Source: DASXAI01 sp963798445 | GTDB lineage: Bacteria; Actinomycetota; Acidimicrobiia; Acidimicrobiales; Ilumatobacteraceae | Assembly (NCBI GenBank): GCA_963798445.1 | Contig: CAWCTH010000008.1 | Coordinates: 310,001 to 374,000 of the forward strand | Reading direction: 5' to 3' | Length of the DNA stretch: 64,000 nt | Shown here: in pieces, positions 1 through 7,140 of the stretch | Position numbering within the stretch: position 1 is the first letter of the stretch | Layout: every line of letters starts with the position of its first letter | Translations under genes and position numbers: made by a program | The notes under the pieces: model-generated | What the model was told of the DNA's origin: nothing | Seen by the model: the letters and a program-made list of their open reading frames with translations, nothing else | Database searches by the model: none

Positions 1-41
1 CACAGAGGGCTCGTGCACCGGACCGGCCGGTGCGCCCGCAT

Positions 42-118
42 GGCGGCGTAGCTCAGATGGTTAGAGCACTCGGCTCATAATCGAGTGGTCGTCGGTTCGA
101 GTCCGACCGCCGCTACCA
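42..118 (+). tRNA. tRNA-Met (CAT), elongator type
   Basis: A full cloverleaf can be drawn. The acceptor stem is GGCGGCG/CGCCGCT with a terminal G-U pair. The anticodon stem CTCGG/TCGAG holds loop CTCATAA with anticodon CAT. The T arm is GTCGG-TTCGAGT-CCGAC, and A plus an encoded CCA closes the gene. The paired 1-72 end argues against initiator tRNA. A lysidine-modified tRNA-Ile2 is less likely but not excluded. It lies 45 bases upstream of tuf, as tRNAs do before tufB in other bacteria. Confidence 0.93.
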
Positions 119-162
119 GCCTCAGGCACCAAGAAGAGATGACAGACGAAAGGTGATCGTCG

Positions 163-1350
163 ATGAGCAAGGCGAAGTTCGAGCGTAATAAGCCGCATGT
201 GAATATTGGGACGATGGGTCATATTGATCATGGGAAGACGACGTTGACGGCGGCGATCACGAAGACGTTGGCTGAGGCGAACCCGAATGTTCATTTCACG
301 CCGTTTGATCAGATTGATAAGGCGCCGGAGGAGAAGGCGCGTGGTATTACGATCTCGATCGCCCATGTGGAGTACGAGACAGATAACCGTCATTATGCGC
401 ATGTGGATATGCCTGGTCATGCGGATTACATCAAGAACATGATCACGGGGGCGGCGCAGGTGGATGGGGCGATTTTGGTGGTGGCGGCCACGGATGGGCC
501 GATGCCGCAGACGCGTGAGCATGTGTTGTTGGCCCGTCAGGTGGGGGTGCCGTACATCGTGGTGGCGTTGAACAAGGCCGACGCGGTGGATGACGAGGAG
601 TTGTTGGAGTTGGTGGAGCTCGAGGTGCGGGAGTTGTTGACGGAGTACGAGTTCCCGGGGGATGACGCGCCGGTGGTGCGGGTGTCGGCGTTGAAGGCGT
701 TGGAGGGTGACGCGGAGTGGCAGGCGAAGATCTTGGAGTTGATGGCGGCGGCGGACAGTTTCATTCCGGAGCCGGTGCGGGATCTGGACAAGCCGTTCTT
801 GATGCCGATCGAGGATGTGTTCACGATCACGGGTCGGGGGACCGTGGTGACGGGGAAGGTGGAGCAGGGTCGGGTGCATACCGGTGACGAGGTGGAGATC
901 GTGGGGTTGCGGTCGACGCAGAAGACGGTGTGTACGGGGGTGGAGATGTTCCGCAAGATCCTGGATGAGGGTCAGGCGGGTGACAACATCGGTGCGTTGT
1001 TGCGGGGCACGAAGAAGGAGGATGTGGAGCGGGGTCAGGTGTTGTGCAAGCCGGGCTCGATCACGCCGCATACCCAGTTCGAGGGTCAGGTGTATGTGTT
1101 GGGGAAGAACGAGGGTGGCCGGCACAAGCCGTTCTTCAACAACTACCGGCCGCAGTTCTTCTTCCGTACGACGGACGTGACCGGCACGATCCAGTTGCCG
1201 GAGGGCACCGAGATGGTGATGCCCGGCGACAACGTGGTGATGACGGTGGAGTTGGGCAAGCCGATCGCCATGGACGAAGGACTTCGTTTCGCCATCCGTG
1301 AGGGTGGCCGCACCGTCGGCGCCGGCCGCGTCACCAAGATCATCAAGTAG
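163..1350 (+). CDS. tuf: Elongation factor Tu, first copy
   Basis: EF-Tu (395 residues) delivers aminoacyl-tRNA to the ribosomal A site in the GTP form. The G1 motif GHIDHGKT lies near residue 19, the switch II DMPG near 80 and NKAD near 135, followed by the two beta-barrel domains. Length is normal. The ATG follows GAAAGGTGATCGTCG, a usable ribosome-binding site. The gene sits between tRNA-Met and rpmG, the tufB-type location. Its DNA is the same as the copy at 19913-21100 from ATG to the last sense codon; the stops differ (TAG here, TAA there). Codon use is odd for the window: G- and T-ending codons such as GTG, TTG, GGG and ATT dominate, until roughly the last 150 bases turn C-rich. Confidence 0.98.
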   Translation: MSKAKFERNKPHVNIGTMGHIDHGKTTLTAAITKTLAEANPNVHFTPFDQIDKAPEEKARGITISIAHVEYETDNRHYAHVDMPGHADYIKNMITGAAQVDGAILVVAATDGPMPQTREHVLLARQVGVPYIVVALNKADAVDDEELLELVELEVRELLTEYEFPGDDAPVVRVSALKALEGDAEWQAKILELMAAADSFIPEPVRDLDKPFLMPIEDVFTITGRGTVVTGKVEQGRVHTGDEVEIVGLRSTQKTVCTGVEMFRKILDEGQAGDNIGALLRGTKKEDVERGQVLCKPGSITPHTQFEGQVYVLGKNEGGRHKPFFNNYRPQFFFRTTDVTGTIQLPEGTEMVMPGDNVVMTVELGKPIAMDEGLRFAIREGGRTVGAGRVTKIIK

Positions 1351-1379
1351 TCCTCTCAAGGAACGGGAAGTGAGCCGAG

Positions 1380-1544
1380 ATGGCCAAGAGCGAGAAGCGG
1401 GTGAAGATCACCCTCGAGTGCCAGGTCTGCAAGCGACGGAACTACATCACCATGAAGAACAAGCTCAACGACCGTGAGCGCCTGGAGATGAAGAAGTACT
1501 GCCGCCACGACCGCCAGCACACCGTCCACAAAGAGACCCGGTAG
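1380..1544 (+). CDS. rpmG: 50S ribosomal protein L33
   Basis: This 54-residue protein reads MAKSEKRVKITLECQVC and ends with HTVHKETR, the usual L33 C-terminus. It is a small beta protein near the ribosomal E site. L33 often carries two CxxC pairs that bind zinc. Here the first pair (CQVC, residues 14-17) is intact but the second is reduced to YCRHD, with one Cys and an Asp, so zinc binding may be weakened or use a different ligand. It starts 29 bases after tuf, behind GGAAGTGAGCCGAG. The same tuf-rpmG-tRNA-Trp-secE order is known elsewhere, here with an insertion after rpmG. Confidence 0.95.
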   Translation: MAKSEKRVKITLECQVCKRRNYITMKNKLNDRERLEMKKYCRHDRQHTVHKETR

Positions 1545-1584
1545 TGGCGTAACCCGTGCGGGCTCCCGAGAGTCGGACGTGGTG

Positions 1585-2172
1585 ATGGGCGACGGGCTCG
1601 ACGAGATCGTGGCCGCCGCCCGGAGCGGGGATCGTGAGGCGTTCGCCGCCCTGGTCAGGGCGACGCACGACCGCACGTACACCCTCGCGTTCCGGCTGAC
1701 GGGCAACGAGGAGGACGCACGCGACGTGGTGCAGGAGACCTACCTCCGGGCCTACCGGGGGATCGAGCGGTTCCGCGGCGAGGCCCAGGTCACGACGTGG
1801 CTCTACCGCATCACCGCCAACTGCGCCACCAACCAGCTGGGCAGCCGGCGCCGCCATCGCCACGAACCCCTCGACGTCATCGCCGAGGCGCCCGACCCCA
1901 CCCCGGCCACCGACCCCGTGGACCGGGCCGTGGCCACCGATCTCCGGGTCGCCCTGGAGACCGCCATTGCCGAGCTGCCGCCCCGGCTGCGGGCGGTCGT
2001 GGTGCTCCGCGACGTCTATGACCTGCCCCACGAGGCCATCGCCGCCGAGCTGGGGATCACTGAGACGGCCGCCAAGGTGCGCCTGCACCGGGCCCGGCGG
2101 GCGTTGCGGGCCTGCTGCTTTCCCGACCGGCGGGAGACCACCCGCCGCCAGGACGTCGACCGTGCGATGTGA
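1585..2172 (+). CDS. ECF-type RNA polymerase sigma factor
   Basis: About 195 residues with two recognisable sigma regions. Region 2 includes LTGNEEDARDVVQETYLRAY and FRGEAQVTTWLYRI, which recognise the -10 element and core polymerase. Region 4 includes LPPRLRAVVVLRDVYDLPH and a helix-turn-helix with TETAAKVRLHRARR for the -35. The linker between them is proline rich. ATG 1585 is preferred, though GTG codons at 1579 and 1582 are in frame. The stop overlaps the next gene, which encodes a zinc-motif anti-sigma candidate, so the two are probably co-expressed and work as a pair. The regulon cannot be read from the window. Confidence 0.92.
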   Translation: MGDGLDEIVAAARSGDREAFAALVRATHDRTYTLAFRLTGNEEDARDVVQETYLRAYRGIERFRGEAQVTTWLYRITANCATNQLGSRRRHRHEPLDVIAEAPDPTPATDPVDRAVATDLRVALETAIAELPPRLRAVVVLRDVYDLPHEAIAAELGITETAAKVRLHRARRALRACCFPDRRETTRRQDVDRAM

Positions 2173-2497
2173 CCGGGTGAGCGACCTGGTGCCCGGCCTG
2201 GTCGACGGCTCGTCGGTGGCCAACCGGTTCACCCGCGCCCACGTCAACCGGTGCCTGCGGTGCCAGGCGGAGCTGGCCCAGTACCGCAAGTTGCGGCGCA
2301 CCGCCCGCAGCCTCGCGCAGGAGAGCTGGGTGCCGCCCCCCGACCTGCTCGATGCGGTCCTGGCCGGTCTCGAGCGCGCCGGCGATCGCACCGCCGCCCG
2401 CACCCGCCGGGTGCTGGTCTACGCCGGTGGCATGGCCGCCACCGCCGCCGGCGCCGCCGGCGCGGTGCTGCTCAGCCGCCGGGCCCGCGCCCACTAA
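2162..2497 (+). CDS. Membrane-anchored zinc-binding anti-sigma factor candidate
   Basis: The 111-residue product starts at GTG 2162 inside the end of the sigma gene. It carries AHVNRCLRCQAEL, an H-x3-C-x2-C arrangement typical of ZAS-family anti-sigma factors, and a C-terminal hydrophobic segment VLVYAGGMAATAAGAAGAVL followed by RRAR, which fits a single membrane span. The overlap and order (sigma then anti-sigma) are standard for such pairs. By inference it holds the upstream sigma factor at the membrane until a signal releases it. No extracytoplasmic domain follows the span, so sensing would be intracellular or through a partner. Confidence 0.85.
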   Translation: MRCDRVSDLVPGLVDGSSVANRFTRAHVNRCLRCQAELAQYRKLRRTARSLAQESWVPPPDLLDAVLAGLERAGDRTAARTRRVLVYAGGMAATAAGAAGAVLLSRRARAH

Positions 2498-2584
2498 ACG
2501 CCAGCGTTCGGGCCCTGAGCGAACTGATTCGCTTGAACCCTGCATGTGACGGACAACGCGCATCAGTTCGATTCGGGAAGTGCG

Positions 2585-2604
2585 AGGCCGCTGCGCAGCG
2601 GCCT
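2585..2604. repeat. Perfect 20-bp palindrome AGGCCGCTGCGCAGCGGCCT
   Basis: A self-complementary sequence lies in the 151-base gap between the anti-sigma gene and tRNA-Trp. It could form a hairpin ending the sigma operon or act as an operator. A second small hairpin, CCCGGCTTCGGG, follows just before the tRNA. No T-tract is present. Confidence 0.55.
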
Positions 2605-2648
2605 GCTGCTACCCTTGCGTTCCCGGAACCCGGCTTCGGGCCCCCGAT

Positions 2649-2721
2649 AGGGCAGTAGCTCAGTTGGTAGAGCATCGGTCTCCAAAACCGACGGTCGGGG
2701 GTTCGAGTCCCTCCTGCCCTG
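2649..2721 (+). tRNA. tRNA-Trp (CCA)
   Basis: Acceptor stem AGGGCAG/CTGCCCT, anticodon stem TCGGT/ACCGA with loop CTCCAAA, so the anticodon is CCA. T arm GGGGG-TTCGAGT-CCCTC and discriminator G. The 3' CCA is not encoded, unlike the tRNA-Met at 42. tRNA-Trp directly before secE-nusG is a widely conserved arrangement. Confidence 0.96.
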
Positions 2722-2752
2722 CTCCCCGAATGTCCATCCGATCGGTGTCGCC

Positions 2753-3067
2753 ATGTCGATGAACCCCGAACAGATGAGTCGCGAACAGCGCCGCCACCTG
2801 CGGCGCATGGGCGCGATCAACGAAGCCGGCGCGCCGGTCCGAACGCCGCGCACCGCGCCGGCGCCCCGCCCGAAGGAGGATCGCACCACCCCGCGGCAGT
2901 TCCTGCGGGAAGTCCGGGGCGAGCTCCGCAAGGTGGCGTGGCCCACCCGCGAAGAGGTCCGGAAGTACTCGATCATCGTGCTGATCGCCGTCGTGCTCGT
3001 CACCGCCATGGTGGCGTTGCTCGACTACACCTTCGGCATCGCTGTCCTGTGGTTGTACGACCGATGA
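2753..3067 (+). CDS. secE: Preprotein translocase subunit SecE
   Basis: SecE is the small clamp subunit of the SecYEG channel in the inner membrane. The 104-residue protein has a basic, proline-rich N-terminus, the conserved amphipathic stretch FLREVRGELRKVAWPTREEV near residues 46-65 and one C-terminal membrane helix (SIIVLIAVVLVTAMVALL). Single-span SecE is usual in Actinobacteria. ATG codons at 2753 and 2759 are both possible. The stop overlaps nusG in an ATGA junction, so the two are probably translationally coupled. Confidence 0.95.
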   Translation: MSMNPEQMSREQRRHLRRMGAINEAGAPVRTPRTAPAPRPKEDRTTPRQFLREVRGELRKVAWPTREEVRKYSIIVLIAVVLVTAMVALLDYTFGIAVLWLYDR

Positions 3068-3783
3068 GCAACAACGAGACCATCACCGACGACGACACCG
3101 CGCCCGCCGCCGACGACCTGGAGGCCACCGCCGCCCCCGAGGCCGTTGACGAGGTCGACGCCGCCGTGGACGATGCCGAACCGGAAGCGGAGGCGCTCGA
3201 CGAGGAACCGATCATCGTCGACAACCCCTGGAACCGCCCCGGCCAGTGGTTCGTGGTCCATACCCAGTCGGGCTACGAGAAGAAGGTGAAGTCGAACCTC
3301 GAGGCTCGCATCCAGTCCATGAACATGGAGGAGAAGATCTTCGAGGTCGCCATCCCCATGGAGGACGTGGTCGAGTTCAAGGGCGGCCGCAAGGTGGTCA
3401 CCCAGAAGAAGGTCTTCCCCGGGTATCTGCTCGTGCGGTGCGTCATGGACGACAACTCCTGGTACGTCATCCGCAACACCCCCGGCGTGACCGGCTTCGT
3501 CGGCCAGGGCCGTCACGGCCAGAAGCCGACGCCGCTCACGCGGCGCGAGGTGGAGACCTTCCTCGCCGCCAAGGGCGAAGGCGAGAGCGTGGCCAAGACC
3601 ACCAAGCCCCGCCTGGAGTACGAGGTCAGCGAGAGCGTGCGGGTCAAGGAAGGGCCGTTCGCCGACTTCTCGGGCCAGATCGTCGAGATCAACGCCGATC
3701 AGCTCAAGCTCAAGGTCCTGGTCAACATCTTCGGCCGGGAGACCCCGGTCGAGCTGGAGTTCGGCCAGGTCGCCAAGCTGTAG
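3064..3783 (+). CDS. nusG: Transcription termination/antitermination factor NusG
   Basis: NusG (239 residues) binds the RNA polymerase clamp and links it to Rho or the ribosome. Residues 1-55 are an acidic, alanine-rich extension. The NGN domain runs from about 60 (QWFVVHTQSGYEKKV) to 170, with the FPGYLLV strand, and the KOW domain lies at about 185-235 (VRVKEGPFADFSGQIVEIN). Acidic N-terminal extensions are common in actinobacterial NusG. The ATG overlaps the secE stop. It is followed by a 91-base gap with a hairpin before rplK. Confidence 0.96.
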   Translation: MSNNETITDDDTAPAADDLEATAAPEAVDEVDAAVDDAEPEAEALDEEPIIVDNPWNRPGQWFVVHTQSGYEKKVKSNLEARIQSMNMEEKIFEVAIPMEDVVEFKGGRKVVTQKKVFPGYLLVRCVMDDNSWYVIRNTPGVTGFVGQGRHGQKPTPLTRREVETFLAAKGEGESVAKTTKPRLEYEVSESVRVKEGPFADFSGQIVEINADQLKLKVLVNIFGRETPVELEFGQVAKL

Positions 3784-3826
3784 CGAGATCATCGCCGCGA
3801 GCGCGCCTGGCGCCACGGCCCGTTCG

Positions 3827-3847
3827 GCGGCCATCATGGATGGCCGC
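3827..3847 (+). promoter_or_regulatory. Hairpin in the nusG-rplK gap
   Basis: GCGGCCATC and GATGGCCGC form a perfect 9-bp stem around an ATG loop, 27 bases before the rplK start. L11-L1 messengers are commonly autoregulated by L1 near the rplK start, so this stem is a candidate control element. It could also simply separate nusG from rplK. Confidence 0.45.
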
Positions 3848-3874
3848 ATCGAGGGAAGGTTGAAGGGAAACGTC

Positions 3875-4300
3875 ATGGCCAAGAGAAAGGTCGCGGCTGT
3901 CGTCAAGATCCAGATCCCCGCGGGAAAGGCCACACCGGCGCCTCCCGTCGGGACGGCGCTCGGCCCCCACGGTGTGGCCATCATGGATTTCTGCAAGCAG
4001 TACAACGCCGCCACGGAAGCCCAGACGGGAACGATCGTGCCCGTCGAGATCACCGTCTACGAGGACCGGACGTTCACGTTCGTCCTGAAGACGCCGCCCA
4101 CGCCGGTGCTGCTGCGCCAGGCTGCCGGGCTCGAGAAGGGTTCCACCACGCCGGGCAAGTCGACGGTCGGGTCGGTGTCGGAGGCGCAGATCGAAGAGAT
4201 CGCCAAGATCAAGATGCCGGACCTCAACGCCTACGACGTCGAGGCGGCCAAAGCCCAAGTCCGCGGCACCGCCCGTAGCATGGGCCTCACAGTCAGCTAG
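3875..4300 (+). CDS. rplK: 50S ribosomal protein L11
   Basis: L11 (141 residues, standard length) binds the GTPase-associated region of 23S rRNA and contacts elongation factors. The N-terminal domain has the proline-rich TPAPPVGTALGPHGV segment and the C-terminal domain the KSTVGSVSEAQIEEIAKIKMPDL segment. ATG 3875 is chosen because it gives the family N-terminus MAKRKVAAVVKIQ and follows GAAGGTTGAAGGGAAA. It is first in the rplK-rplA pair, 185 bases ahead of rplA across a repeat-rich gap. Confidence 0.97.
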   Translation: MAKRKVAAVVKIQIPAGKATPAPPVGTALGPHGVAIMDFCKQYNAATEAQTGTIVPVEITVYEDRTFTFVLKTPPTPVLLRQAAGLEKGSTTPGKSTVGSVSEAQIEEIAKIKMPDLNAYDVEAAKAQVRGTARSMGLTVS

Positions 4301-4371
4301 CGGTTACAGAACTGCCAGACGCGTGCTCGGCGGGAAGTACCTCACCCCGGAGCAGCGTCGTGGCGGTGGTG

Positions 4372-4461
4372 CGAGCGAAGCGAGTCCGGCCCGAACGCCG
4401 GAGTTGCGTCGAGCGAGCACCGATTGTCCGAGCGAAGCGAGTCCGGCCCGAGCGAAGCGAG
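4372..4461. repeat. Short direct repeats CGAGCGAAGCGAG in the rplK-rplA gap
   Basis: CGAGCGAAGCGAG occurs at 4372-4384, 4429-4441 and 4449-4461. The first two copies are part of a 23-bp direct repeat (4372-4394 and 4429-4451) that continues with TCCGGCCCGA. The segment 4410-4441 reappears in inverse orientation at 24214-24245 with two mismatches in 32. Related GAGCGnAGCGAG motifs occur near 32015 and 40867. Confidence 0.8.
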
Positions 4462-4485
4462 GGTCGGGAGACAGAGGGAGCCATC

Positions 4486-5205
4486 ATGGCGAAGGGAAAG
4501 CGGTACACCGATGCCGCCAAGCGATTTGACCGGGAGCAGTTCTTCGCTCCCACCGAGGCGTTGGAGCTGGTGAAGGGTCTGGCCAGTGCCAAGTTCGACG
4601 AGACCGTCGAGCTGGCCGTGGCCCTCGGCGTCGATCCCCGCAAGGCCGACCAGGTGCTGCGGGGCACCGTGTCGCTGCCGGCGGGCACCGGCAAAGAGGT
4701 GCGGGTCGGCGTGTTCGCCACCGGGCCGGCCGCCGCCGCCGCCCGTGAGGCCGGCGCTGACGTGGTGGGCGCCGACGATCTGGCGGCTGAGATCGAGAAA
4801 GGCAACATCGACTTCGACGTGGCCATCGCCACGCCCGACATGATGCCGCTCGTCGGCCGGCTGGGCCGGGTGCTCGGTCCGCGCGGCCTCATGCCGAACC
4901 CCAAGACCGGCACCGTCACCACCGACGTGGCCAAGGCCGTCAGCGACTACAAGGGCGGCAAGGTCGAGTACCGCACCACCGCCCGCAGCCACGGCGTGGT
5001 GCAGGTCCCGATCGGTCGGGCCAGCTTCACCATCGACGACCTGGTGGCCAACTTCCGCGCCGTCATGGACGAGCTGCAGCGGGTGAAGCCGGCGGCGTCG
5101 AAGGGCCGCTACGTCAAGAAGATCACGCTGTCGTCGACCATGGGCCCCGGTGTCCGGGTCGACACCAACCGCATCCGACCAGATGCGGTGGTCGCCAGCC
5201 GCTAG
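4486..5205 (+). CDS. rplA: 50S ribosomal protein L1
   Basis: L1 (239 residues, normal length) forms the mobile stalk that helps release deacylated tRNA, and in many bacteria it also represses its own operon. The N-terminal MAKGKRYTDAAKRFD and the MPNPKTGTVTTDVAKAV segment are family hallmarks. The start at ATG 4486 follows GAGGGAGCCATC. Upstream in-frame sequence is made of intergenic repeats and is not coding. A 153-base leader separates it from rplJ. Confidence 0.97.
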   Translation: MAKGKRYTDAAKRFDREQFFAPTEALELVKGLASAKFDETVELAVALGVDPRKADQVLRGTVSLPAGTGKEVRVGVFATGPAAAAAREAGADVVGADDLAAEIEKGNIDFDVAIATPDMMPLVGRLGRVLGPRGLMPNPKTGTVTTDVAKAVSDYKGGKVEYRTTARSHGVVQVPIGRASFTIDDLVANFRAVMDELQRVKPAASKGRYVKKITLSSTMGPGVRVDTNRIRPDAVVASR

Positions 5206-5358
5206 CCTGGTCGGCCGAAACACAACCGAGCCTGCTCGTCGTAGACCTCCGGTTCCCACTGTGGACAATGGCCCTCGGGCCGCCGGACGAGGCGAACCTC
5301 CTGTCACCAGGGCGTTCGCGCGAAGCGCGGGCGCTTTACCTGTTGAAAGGAGGTGTCG
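5206..5358 (+). promoter_or_regulatory. rplJ-rplL leader, candidate L10 autoregulatory leader
   Basis: The 153-base gap before rplJ is rich in pairing segments, for example GCGTTCGCGCGAAGCGC around 5313, and ends in a very strong ribosome-binding site (AAAGGAGG, 5346-5353). Bacterial L10 leaders bind the L10-L12 complex to repress rplJL translation. The position fits, but the L10-binding fold was not verified. Confidence 0.5.
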
Positions 5359-5959
5359 ATGGAGAACCCGAGACCCGAGAAGGTCGCGGTCGTCACCGAG
5401 GTCCGCGAGCGGCTCGAGGCGGCTGACGCGGCTCTGCTGACCGAATACCGCGGGCTGAACGTCAAGGCGCTGGCCGACTTGCGCCGCCAGCTCCGCCCTG
5501 CCGGCGGCGACTACAAGGTGTACAAGAACACCTTGGTGCGGTTCGCCGCCCGCGACCTGGGCGCCGAGCAGCTGGAGTCGTTGCTCACCGGTCCTACGGC
5601 GATCACGTTCGTGCAAGGCGATGCCGCCGCCGTGGCCAAGACCCTGCGCGACTACGCCCGCACCAACCAGAACCTGGTGGTGAAGGGCGGCCTGCTGGGC
5701 GGCAAGGTGCTGAGCGCCGGCCGACGTCCAGGCCCTGGCCGATCTGCCCTCGCGTGACGTGTTGCTGGCCCAGCTGGCCGGTGCCTTCCAGGCGCCGCTG
5801 GTCAAAATGGCCGGCTTGTTGCAAGCCCTGCCCCGCAACTTCGCCTATGGCCTCAAGGCCCTCATCGACCAAGGCGGTGCGGGTGCCGCGCCGTCGGACA
5901 CACCCGACACCGTTGTTGCTGCCCCCGCTGAGGCGCCGGGCGAAGAAGGAGAGAACTGA
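5359..5959 (+). CDS. rplJ: 50S ribosomal protein L10, interrupted by one frameshift
   Basis: L10 anchors the L7/L12 stalk. The first 120 codons give MENPRPEKVAVVTEV through LLGGKVLSA, then the frame runs into unrelated residues and a stop at 5757. The +1 frame from 5720 restores L10 sequence (ADVQALADLPSRDVLLAQLAGAFQAPL) to the stop at 5959. One extra base near 5719 explains it. The corrected product is about 199 residues, longer than the usual 165-175 because of an acidic Ala/Pro-rich tail. ATG 5359 is set by AAAGGAGG five bases upstream. L10 is needed for a working stalk, so a sequencing error is likely. Confidence 0.9.
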
Positions 5960-5961
5960 CC

Positions 5962-6348
5962 ATGCCCACCCTCACCAAAGACGAGATCCTCGACGCGATT
6001 TCCAACATGACCGTCCTCGAGCTGTCCGAACTGCTCTCGGCGTTCGAGGACAAGTTCGGCGTCACCGCTGCCGCCCCGGTGGCCGTGGCCGCCGCCGCCC
6101 CGACCGGTGGTGCCGAGGCCCCCGCCGCTGAGGAGAAGGACGAGTTCGACGTCGTGCTCTCCGCCGCCGGCGAGAAGAAGATCCAGGTCATCAAGGTCGT
6201 GCGCGAGCTCACCAACCTCGGCCTCAAGGAAGCCAAGGATCTGGTGGACGCCGCCCCCAAGTCGGTGCTGGAGCGGGCGTCGAAGGAAGATGCTGACAAG
6301 GCCAAGGCCAAGCTCGAAGAGGCCGGCGCCACTGTCGAGCTCAGGTAG
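5962..6348 (+). CDS. rplL: 50S ribosomal protein L7/L12
   Basis: L7/L12 (128 residues) is the multicopy stalk protein that recruits GTPase factors. It has an N-terminal dimerisation domain (residues 1-32), an alanine-rich flexible hinge (about 35-58) and the C-terminal factor-binding domain with KIQVIKVVRELTNLGLKEAK. It starts two bases after the rplJ stop. An inverted repeat that looks like a terminator follows at 6368. Confidence 0.97.
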   Translation: MPTLTKDEILDAISNMTVLELSELLSAFEDKFGVTAAAPVAVAAAAPTGGAEAPAAEEKDEFDVVLSAAGEKKIQVIKVVRELTNLGLKEAKDLVDAAPKSVLERASKEDADKAKAKLEEAGATVELR

Positions 6349-6367
6349 TACCAACGGACCGAACCTG

Positions 6368-6397
6368 GTAGCCGGGGCGCGGGAGCGCCCTGGCTAC
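6368..6397 (+). terminator. Hairpin terminator after rplL
   Basis: GTAGCCGGGGCGC and GCGCCCTGGCTAC pair over 13 positions with one G-U and a GGGA loop. There is no T-run, which is common for actinobacterial terminators. It ends the rplJL unit 20 bases past the stop. Confidence 0.65.
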
Positions 6398-6420
6398 GCG
6401 TTGACCGCCAGATCCCGACC

Positions 6421-7140
6421 GTGAGCACGAGCACGAGCCCTCCGGGTTGGTACCACGACCCGCTGGGGCAGGCACCGATGCGGTGGTGGGACGGCGTGCG
6501 CTGGACCGAGCACACCGCCGACTGGACCGGCATCCGGCCGGCGGCTACCCCCATCAACCAGCCGGACCAGGCGGCCCTGCTGGAACGCGAGCAGAAGGTG
6601 GCGCCCTGGTTGCGGGGCCTGCTGCTGCTCTGGCCGATCGCCGTGGCCCTCTCCCTCGGCGGCGTCGTGTCCAGCGTCGATCAGATCGCCAGCGGCACCG
6701 AGGACTCTTCGCTGCCGACGCTGTGGTGGGTCGGCCAGCTCGGCGGTCTGGTCGGCATCGCCGTCACGGTGCTCCGCGTCATCTGGCTGTACCGGGCGGC
6801 CACGCTGGCGCGCAGCTTGGGCTTCGGGGCCCGCCGGGAACCGCTCCACGCCGCCATCGGGTGGCTCGTCCCGATCATCAACTACTGGTGGCCCTACCAG
6901 GGCGTCACCGACCTTTTCCCGATGAGCGAGCGCCCCGACCGCCGGATCGCCTGGTGGTGGGCGACCTCGATCGCGTCGCAGCTGGCCCTCATCCTCATGA
7001 TCGCCGTGCCGTTCGTACCCGCCCCGGTGGCGGTGCTGCTGGTGGTCGGCGCGCTGGCGCCGGCCGTTGCCTCGGCCGCCTTGGAAGTGGGACTGGTCCG
7101 TGACGCCGGCGCTGTTCACGAACGCCTCGTCAGTCGCTGA
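6421..7140 (+). CDS. DUF2510/DUF4328 membrane protein
   Basis: 239 residues. The N-terminus PPGWYHDPLGQAPMRWWDGVRWTEHT is a DUF2510 motif, a short tryptophan-rich segment common in actinobacterial membrane proteins. About four hydrophobic segments follow, including LLLLWPIAVALSLGGVV, ASQLALILMIAVPFV and VAVLLVVGALAPAVASAAL. The block GWLVPIINYWWPYQGV is typical of DUF4328. The start is GTG 6421. The function is unknown and nothing catalytic is visible. It stands alone between the rplL terminator and the rpoB leader, so its position in a ribosomal/polymerase locus is probably incidental. Confidence 0.85.
   Translation: MSTSTSPPGWYHDPLGQAPMRWWDGVRWTEHTADWTGIRPAATPINQPDQAALLEREQKVAPWLRGLLLLWPIAVALSLGGVVSSVDQIASGTEDSSLPTLWWVGQLGGLVGIAVTVLRVIWLYRAATLARSLGFGARREPLHAAIGWLVPIINYWWPYQGVTDLFPMSERPDRRIAWWWATSIASQLALILMIAVPFVPAPVAVLLVVGALAPAVASAALEVGLVRDAGAVHERLVSR

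Noticed and set aside
61..1359. 432-codon minus-strand frame opposite tuf, repeated opposite the second tuf
   Set aside because: The His/Arg/Leu-rich translation is the reverse reading of the G/T-ending tuf codons. It is duplicated only because tuf is.
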